Below are positions 57,641 to 64,000 of a stretch of DNA of 64,000 bases, one piece after another; position 1 is the stretch's first letter, and every line of letters starts with the position of its first letter. Location: the NCBI GenBank assembly GCA_033725935.1, contig MU867099.1, positions 315,981 through 379,980 of the forward strand. Direction: 5' to 3'. The DNA comes from Cladorrhinum sp. PSN259 (taxonomy: Eukaryota; Ascomycota; Sordariomycetes; Sordariales; Podosporaceae). Made by a program: the position numbers and the translations under genes. The notes under the pieces are model-generated. The model searched no databases and had not been told where the DNA came from. It was given only the letters and a program-made list of their open reading frames with translations.

Positions 57641-58910
57641 TTCTGCGCGAGCAACGGATGTGATAAAAAACACTCGACGTGATGGGTATAGAAGATTTGT
57701 CGAGGGGGGAGACAGAGGACAGGTCCTGAGCTGAAGCAGTCAACTGTTCCCCCCCAAGAGAAGAGAAAAAGAAATTTTGGCAGGTTCGTGTAGAAACTTT
57801 TTTTATGTGAAAAACCTTGTTCTGCCGGGTGCGGGGCACGAAGTGGGCGGGCGGTGAGTGGGCAGTGTGTTTTGAAGGTGGGGTTCAGTGGCAAGAAAGG
57901 GCAGCTTGGCTTCCATGGCGTGAACCTTTCCTCCGATTGCAACCAATGCCGTGGAAGTGTTGCTTCGTCTCAGATTGTTGGACAGCGCAACATTGTGATG
58001 GGGAAATATATCTACAGCAAGTGTTTGCACTGTAAAACTCGAACTCTTATTTGGGGGAGCTCAGATTCTACTCTTTAATACAGTCCTCATCAGGATGAAA
58101 TAATTCATTTTGTCTATAACACTTGATGGATCCGCACCAACTTTTTGGCAGAGGTACACTTTCAGCCGGGATTTTAAATGACCGAAAATAGGAAGATGAG
58201 GTCAGTGGTCGCCTGCAACCAGGGCGCTGGGGGTTGAAGCAAGCTTGGACGGGACTCGAGCGGCCGTTGCTAGGGCGCCGCTTTCCCCATTCCGAATGTA
58301 AACAACGGCAGGGCTCCTCTCAGGCCGCAATCCACTAAAACTGCTGGGGCCCCGGTCGTTCGCACCACTGCTTCGTTCAATTGCTTGCAACCTGGAACCG
58401 AAAGTGGTTGTGACGGAGGGCATGGGATGAGGACATCTTCTTGCACGTTTACATTTTCTCAATTACATAGCTTTTTTGAGTCGTCTATTTTTGATTCTTT
58501 CCCCGTTCAATTTGTTGCGCAGTGCGCTTGGAGTTTGCAGATACCAAAAACAAAACAGCACATCCCTCGCTTATTGCCTCAACGCGTCGTCGGTCATCAA
58601 AAGCCGGGCAACAAACCTTCAGGCCGCCCAGGTTCCAAGCAGGCTAGCTCCAGCCAAGCACTGCTGTGGACCTCAAACTGCTTGCCATCCCCCGCCCCCT
58701 CCAAATCTGCGAAAGAGCCGACCAAATCATCGCGACCTCCACTGGCGGCCTGCGACTGGCAGTGCATCGACGGGAACAAACATCAGCAGCATCAATCAAG
58801 CAACCGTAGCCCTAATGTTGTCGTCCACCACCGAGCCGTGCACCCGACATATTGAGCCAGATCAAGTTGAACCCCGGCGGTGGTAGTGCTCCCCAGACTC
58901 AAACAACAAC
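57641..58910. promoter_or_regulatory. Divergent promoter region IMPDH / IQGAP
   Basis: 1.27 kb between start codons. No supported gene; open frames at 58385-58886 are in-frame leaders without conserved features. Confidence 0.5.
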
Positions 58911-61900
58911 ATGTCGTCGTCGTCGCACAGGCCACACCCGTTGCGACAGTCGCACACGGCAGACTACAATGCAGTTTATCGAAATCCTTCAACCGCATCT
59001 TCATCCGCCTCCTCTGGGTATTCACACACATCCTCTGTATCGTTTGATTTAAGCCGGGCTCCTAGCGCCTTATCCTCTGTGTCGTCCTCGCCGTCCAGCA
59101 TGTACTCCAGTAACCAGGGATATGGCCATAAAAGAGGCCGGAGCGAAGCAAGCCATCTCACTCCGACCCTTCGATCCGCGCATACGTATTCCGGGATCCC
59201 GGCCACACCCACGACGCCAACAACTCCCTTGCAGGACAACATTTATTCCGCAGCTCGTCAGTCCCTCCGGCCGCTTCCTCGCGTACCCGACTCCAACCCG
59301 AGTTCAACAACCATCACCCCATCGCCTCGCCCAGCTGTCCGACATGACCGAGGACAGAGCCTGAGTTTTGACGTTGGAAAATTAGCCATCGTTGACAATG
59401 ACCGCACCCCTCCGAGACCTAAGACCTCACATAGACACGAATCGTCCCCAATACTTCAGACTTCGCCTAGATCCGAGTCCACAACAAGACCTGACACCCC
59501 GCCAACGCCTCCCCAACGTCCATCCATGATCCGCCCCACTTCTATGGTGTTGACTCGCTGCGACACAGTCCGCCGCAACAGTGATGTCGGTACGCCTTCT
59601 TCGCTGGTGCATGCGCACACAACACCACTTACTACGCCAGATCTTGAGCGACTTGGTCGGTCTGCCACAAGTGAGTTGCGCACATTGTCCAAGCTTGCGC
59701 AGTCGGGTTCCGCCGAAGAATTCGCCATTACATCGCCAGCCCAGGAAGTCGCAGGTCTTCGAGGACGGCGGAGACTCCAAAGAACCGATAAAGGATCGAA
59801 CAGAGCTCTGCAACGAACGGGTGGATATGGCTGGGAAGGTCGAAATTGGATGGACAAGCAGCGGCAGTTCCTTCAGGCCTATGAATACCTTTGCCATATC
59901 GGTGAAGCCAAAGAGTGGATCGAAGATATTATTCAACGCTCGATTCCCCCAATTGTGGAGTTAGAGGAGGCGTTAAGGGATGGTGTTACGCTGGCCGAGG
60001 TTGTAGAAGCCCTCAATCCACATCGACGATTCAAAATATTCCACCACCCTAAATTACAGTATCGTCATTCCGACAATATCGCCATATTTTTCCGCTACCT
60101 GGACGAAGTTGAACTCCCGGACTTATTTCGATTCGAGCTTATTGATCTCTACGAAAAGAAGAACATCCCCAAAGTTATCCACTGCATTCACGCGCTCAGT
60201 TGGCTTCTCTTCAGAAAGGGCATAGTAGCCTTCCGTATTGGCAATCTTGTCGGCCAGCTTGAGTTCGCACATCATGAGCTGGAAGCTACTCAAAAGGGTC
60301 TTGATAAGCTCGGGGCTAGCATGCCGAGCTTCGGCAACATGGGAGCGGATTTTGGCGTTGAGGAGGTCCCTGAACCGGAGCCCGAGGAGACAGAGGAAGA
60401 AAGGATCGACCGGGAGCTTGGTGAGCACGAGGGTGCTATTGTTGACTTGCAAGCGCAAATACGAGGCGCAGTCATGAGGATGCACCTGGGAGACCTTATG
60501 CAAGATCTCTGGGAGAACGAGGGTTCGCTAATCGACCTTCAATCGCGCATTAGAGGTGATTTTGCACGGCAAGTCAGCGACTACCGCCTGCAGATGAGAC
60601 AATTCGCCGTTGGATTGCAAAGTGCAGCACGGGGGTTCTTGGTTCGTCGTAACCAATATCAGAAGGAGCGTTTCCTGAAGAGTACGGGAAGGGAAATCTT
60701 GAAACTGCAGAGTCTAATCCGAGCAAACAAGGTTCGGGATGAGGTCTATGATCAGCTTTCTAAGCTGGAGGTGGCTGCGGGACCTATCCGATCGATACAG
60801 GCGAAAGCCCGAGGCTTTCTCGCTCGTGAAAAGATGATTTGCCAAGCGCAGGAGATTCAACACACATCAGCTCCTGTTTCGGGGCTTCAGGCAGCGCTTC
60901 GAGGTTTCCTGGTTCGAGAACGGATCGCCGCGCAACAGGAGGAGGTCACGCAGACAGCCCCCGCTGTCTCGAGGCTCCAAGCCGCAGCTCGAGCATATTT
61001 GCTTCGAGAGAAGGTGGCTACTCAGCAGGAAGAAGTCCAACAAACAGTTGCGCCTGTTTCTAAACTTCAAGCTGCGGCCCGCGGTATGTTACTTAGATGG
61101 GAGCTGGAGGAGGATAGAAGGGATCTAGAGGCGCAGGCCAGCGTCATAACAACACTGCAGGCTGCTGCTAGGGCAGCGCTTACAAGGCGCAAGATCATAC
61201 AGCAACAAGAGGCTCTTGAAAGCTTCACGCCTGTGTGGAAGTCATTCCAAGCTGCTTGCCGTGGAAACCTCGCTAGAAACAACGTCCAGGCTGTCAAAGC
61301 GGAGCTTAAGGAGCACTTTCCGAGTTTCGGCCTTCTCCAAGCTCATATTAGGGCTGGGACGGCGCGCCGTGAGATATCGGACGTGTTGGAGAATCTGGAG
61401 AGGGAAGAGGAAGCCATCGTCGACCTACAATCTATGGCTAGGGGTATGCTGGAGAGGCAACGGCTGTCTGACTTGAGTGATGCGCTGGCAGAACAAGAAG
61501 ATTCGGTCATTGAGCTGCAGGCACACATTCGCGGTCTTCTTTGCAGAGCGAATCATGGAGACATCCTCGACGAATTGGAAACGACCGAGCCAGAAATATC
61601 AAATCTTCAGGCGCTCGCAAAGGCGATGCTTCTTCGAGGGAGCGTGGCAAATGTCCTCGATGAGCTCGAGGAGAACGAGGAATGCATTGCTGACGTCCAG
61701 GCCGCGGCAAAAGCCTTTGTCGTCAGGGCGAAGTTCGAAGAGAAGAAAAGGTTTTTCAAAGAAAATATGCAAAAGGTTGTAAAGATCCAGAGTTTTGTTC
61801 GGGCCAAGCTGCAAGGCGAGGCATACAAAAGTCTCACGTCTGGGAAAAATCCACCAGTCAACGCTGTCAAGAATTTCGTTCATCTACTCAACGACAGTGA

Positions 61901-64000
61901 TTTTGACTTTAATGAGGAGGTGGAGTTTGAACGATTGCGGAAGACCGTGGTTCAACAGGTTCGACAAAACGAGATGTTGGAACAGTATATTGATCAGCTC
62001 GACATCAAGATTGCTCTTCTCGTCAAGAACAAGATCACACTAGACGAGGTTGTCAAGCACCAGCACAACTATGGCGGACATACTATGAATTTGTTGGCCA
62101 ATAGCTCCATGTCTAGCAAGAATCAATTCGACCTCAAGGCACTCAACAAGGGCTCAAGGAAAAAGCTTGAATCCTATCAACAGCTCTTCTTCGCCCTTCA
62201 GACACAACCTCAGTACCTTGCAAGATTCTTCAAGCGGGTCCGCGAAACGGGGATAACTGAGAAGGAATGCAAGAGGATCGAACTATTGATGATGAGTTTG
62301 TTTGGCTATGCTCAAAAGCGAAGAGAGGAGTACTACCTCTTGAAGCTAATAGGCAGGTCCATCCGGGAAGAAGTAGAGGCCTGTAACACCGTCCAAGACT
62401 ACCTCAGGGGCACCTTTTTCTGGTCCAGGCTGTTCCACAACTACACCAGGTCACCGCGCGACAGAAAATATCTGAGAGACATCATGGGGCCTCTTATCAG
62501 AGACAACATCATAGAAGATCCCGAGCTCGACCTTGAGAGCGACCCCATGCAAATCTACCGGTCTGCTATCAACAATGAGGAACTGAGGACAGGTCGACCA
62601 AGTAACCGCCCATTAGACATCCCCCGAGAGCTCGCCATCAAGGATCCAGAGACGAAGGCAGTCTTTATCGATCACTTGCGCGATCTTCGAGAAATCTGCG
62701 ACCAGTTCCTGCTGGCCCTGGAGGACCTTTTGCCCCGCATGCCTTACGGCCTTCGCTTCGTTTGTCGTCAAACCTTTGAGGCTCTCTGCGGACGATTCCA
62801 GCGTGAACACCAAACCCGTTTGCTCCAAGCCGTTGGCAACTGGCTTTGGAAATTTTATCTTCAGCCTGCGCTAATGTCACCTGAGAATTTTGGCGTTGTT
62901 GAGAAGCAGCTGAGCCCGCTTCAGAAGCGTAACCTGAGTGAAGTTGCTAAAGTTTTGAGCCAGATCGCTTCAGGCAGGCAATTTGGTGGTGACAACCTCT
63001 ACCTTCAACCACTGAATGCCTTCATCGCAGAGTGCATCGAGCGTCTAACCATTGTGACGGAGGCTGTTATCGGGATCCCCGATGCAGAGAGCACCTTTGA
63101 CATTGATGAATACAATGACTTATACGCCAAGAACAAGCCGACGCTCTACATAAAGATGGCCGACATCTTTGCAATTCACAGCCTCATCGCCTCTGAACTC
63201 ACGCACCTTTGCCCCACTAGAGATGACATGTTGCGTGAGATCATGCAGGATCTCGGTAGCGCCAAGCACAACGAAAGCGAGATGACGGCCGTCGGATCTT
63301 CTGATATCCAACTGTTCCTTACTCCAAAACTTCACGAAACTGAGGATCCAGATGCCGAAGCCAAGGCAATATTCATGGAGACCAAGCGCTGCATTCTCTA
63401 TATCATTAGGGTACAGACTGGGTCGAACTTGATGGAGATCCTCGTCAAGCGTGTGACGCCCGAAGACGAACACAAATGGCAGATGCTGCTGCGTGATGAC
63501 TTCGCCGCCGGATCCAACACCAAAGGAGCATACTCTGACGCAAATATGGTGGATGTTACTCGCATGTCATATTTCGACTTGAAGAGGATGGCCCTTGAGA
63601 ACATTATGCGACTGGAGCAGATAGGACGCATCTCCAGGCAGAATTACTATCAGGACATTTTGAATGCCATCGCTCTGGACATTCGCACCAAGAGCAGGAG
63701 AAGAGTTCAGCGGCAACGTGAGCTGGAGGGTGTACGCCTCACCTTGAGCAACTTGCACGAAAAGGCAACGTATCTGGAGCAGCAACGCAAGAGCTATGAT
63801 GACTACATTGAGCAAGCCATGGCTACCCTGCAGAACAAAAAGGGGTAAGTTTTGTTCCTATTCCCCAGTTTCATATCTCTGTGCTAACTATGAACAGCAA
63901 AAAACGCTTCCTCCTCCCATTCACCAAGCAATATAATCACCAGCGTGAGCTTGAGCGCTCGGGCCGGGTGCCCAAGTTTGGCTCGTACAAGTACTCTGCT
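58911..64000 (+). CDS. IQG1: IQGAP-family cytokinesis scaffold (Iqg1/Rng2), 3' partial
   Basis: A large IQGAP protein (1680 visible residues). Exon 1 is 58911..63844; a 53-nt intron follows and exon 2 (63898) runs off the window end in frame. Iqg1/Rng2 recruits myosin and formin to the contractile ring at septation. Domains in order: a long Ser/Thr/Pro-rich disordered N-terminus (1 to about 300); a calponin-homology domain for actin (about 315-435, EWIEDIIQRSIPPIVELEEA); about 16 tandem IQ-like motifs (about 510-980, for example VGLQSAARGFLVRRNQ), binding calmodulin and light chains; a RasGAP-related domain (about 1080-1400), which in this family binds but does not activate small GTPases; and the start of RasGAP-C (about 1500 onward). 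The end YKYSA is still mid-domain. A strong call. Confidence 0.96.

Overview
The window is nuclear DNA of a filamentous ascomycete (Pezizomycotina). The evidence is dense single-copy housekeeping genes, mostly 50-80 nt GT-AG introns with CTAAC-type branch sites, a Zn2Cys6 transcription factor, a short secreted protein and a secreted class 3 lipase. Intron density (prolyl-tRNA synthetase has ten) suggests Leotiomycetes or Eurotiomycetes, but I cannot fix the order or genus. I rebuilt exon structures by hand from splice signals and protein-family conservation. All spliced coding totals divide by three.

Layout, left half: the 3' end of an ALR/MNR2-type CorA magnesium transporter (+), an RNA15/CstF-64 cleavage factor (-), prohibitin-2 (+), NEDD8/Rub1 (+), Elongin A (-), THOC7-like THO subunit (+), tubulin chaperone A (-), a SERCA-type Ca2+ ATPase (+), proteasome subunit beta-3 (-), a TUG/UBX4-like UBX protein (+), a 5'-truncated copy of ribosomal protein eL36 (-), cytosolic prolyl-tRNA synthetase (-), a small secreted protein (+), a secreted lipase (+) and a 14-3-3 protein (+).

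Layout, right half: about 2.9 kb with no convincing gene, an unknown basic/serine-rich protein (-), a synaptojanin-like SAC/5-phosphatase (-), the U1 snRNP factor PRP39 (+), cytochrome c peroxidase (+), the F1-ATPase chaperone ATP11 (+), a peroxisomal acyl-CoA ligase ending in SKL (-), an assembly gap with long G and C runs, a Zn2Cys6 regulator (-), saccharopine dehydrogenase LYS1 (+), IMP dehydrogenase (-) and a large IQGAP (+) that runs off the end.

Most of the window is conserved core genome with no phage, CRISPR, rRNA or recognisable tRNA. Many neighbours are divergent pairs sharing a promoter region. The points worth a second look are mostly gene-structure oddities: an eL36 lacking its N-terminal exons, a start codon alone on a 3-nt exon, an 8-nt microexon, a probable GC-AG intron, a SERCA C-terminus whose dilysine tail depends on a splice choice, and a frame-neutral intron in PRP39. 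The acyl-CoA ligase next to a Zn2Cys6 regulator, across the gap, is the only place that hints at a pathway-specific locus. I found no clear evidence of an undescribed system.
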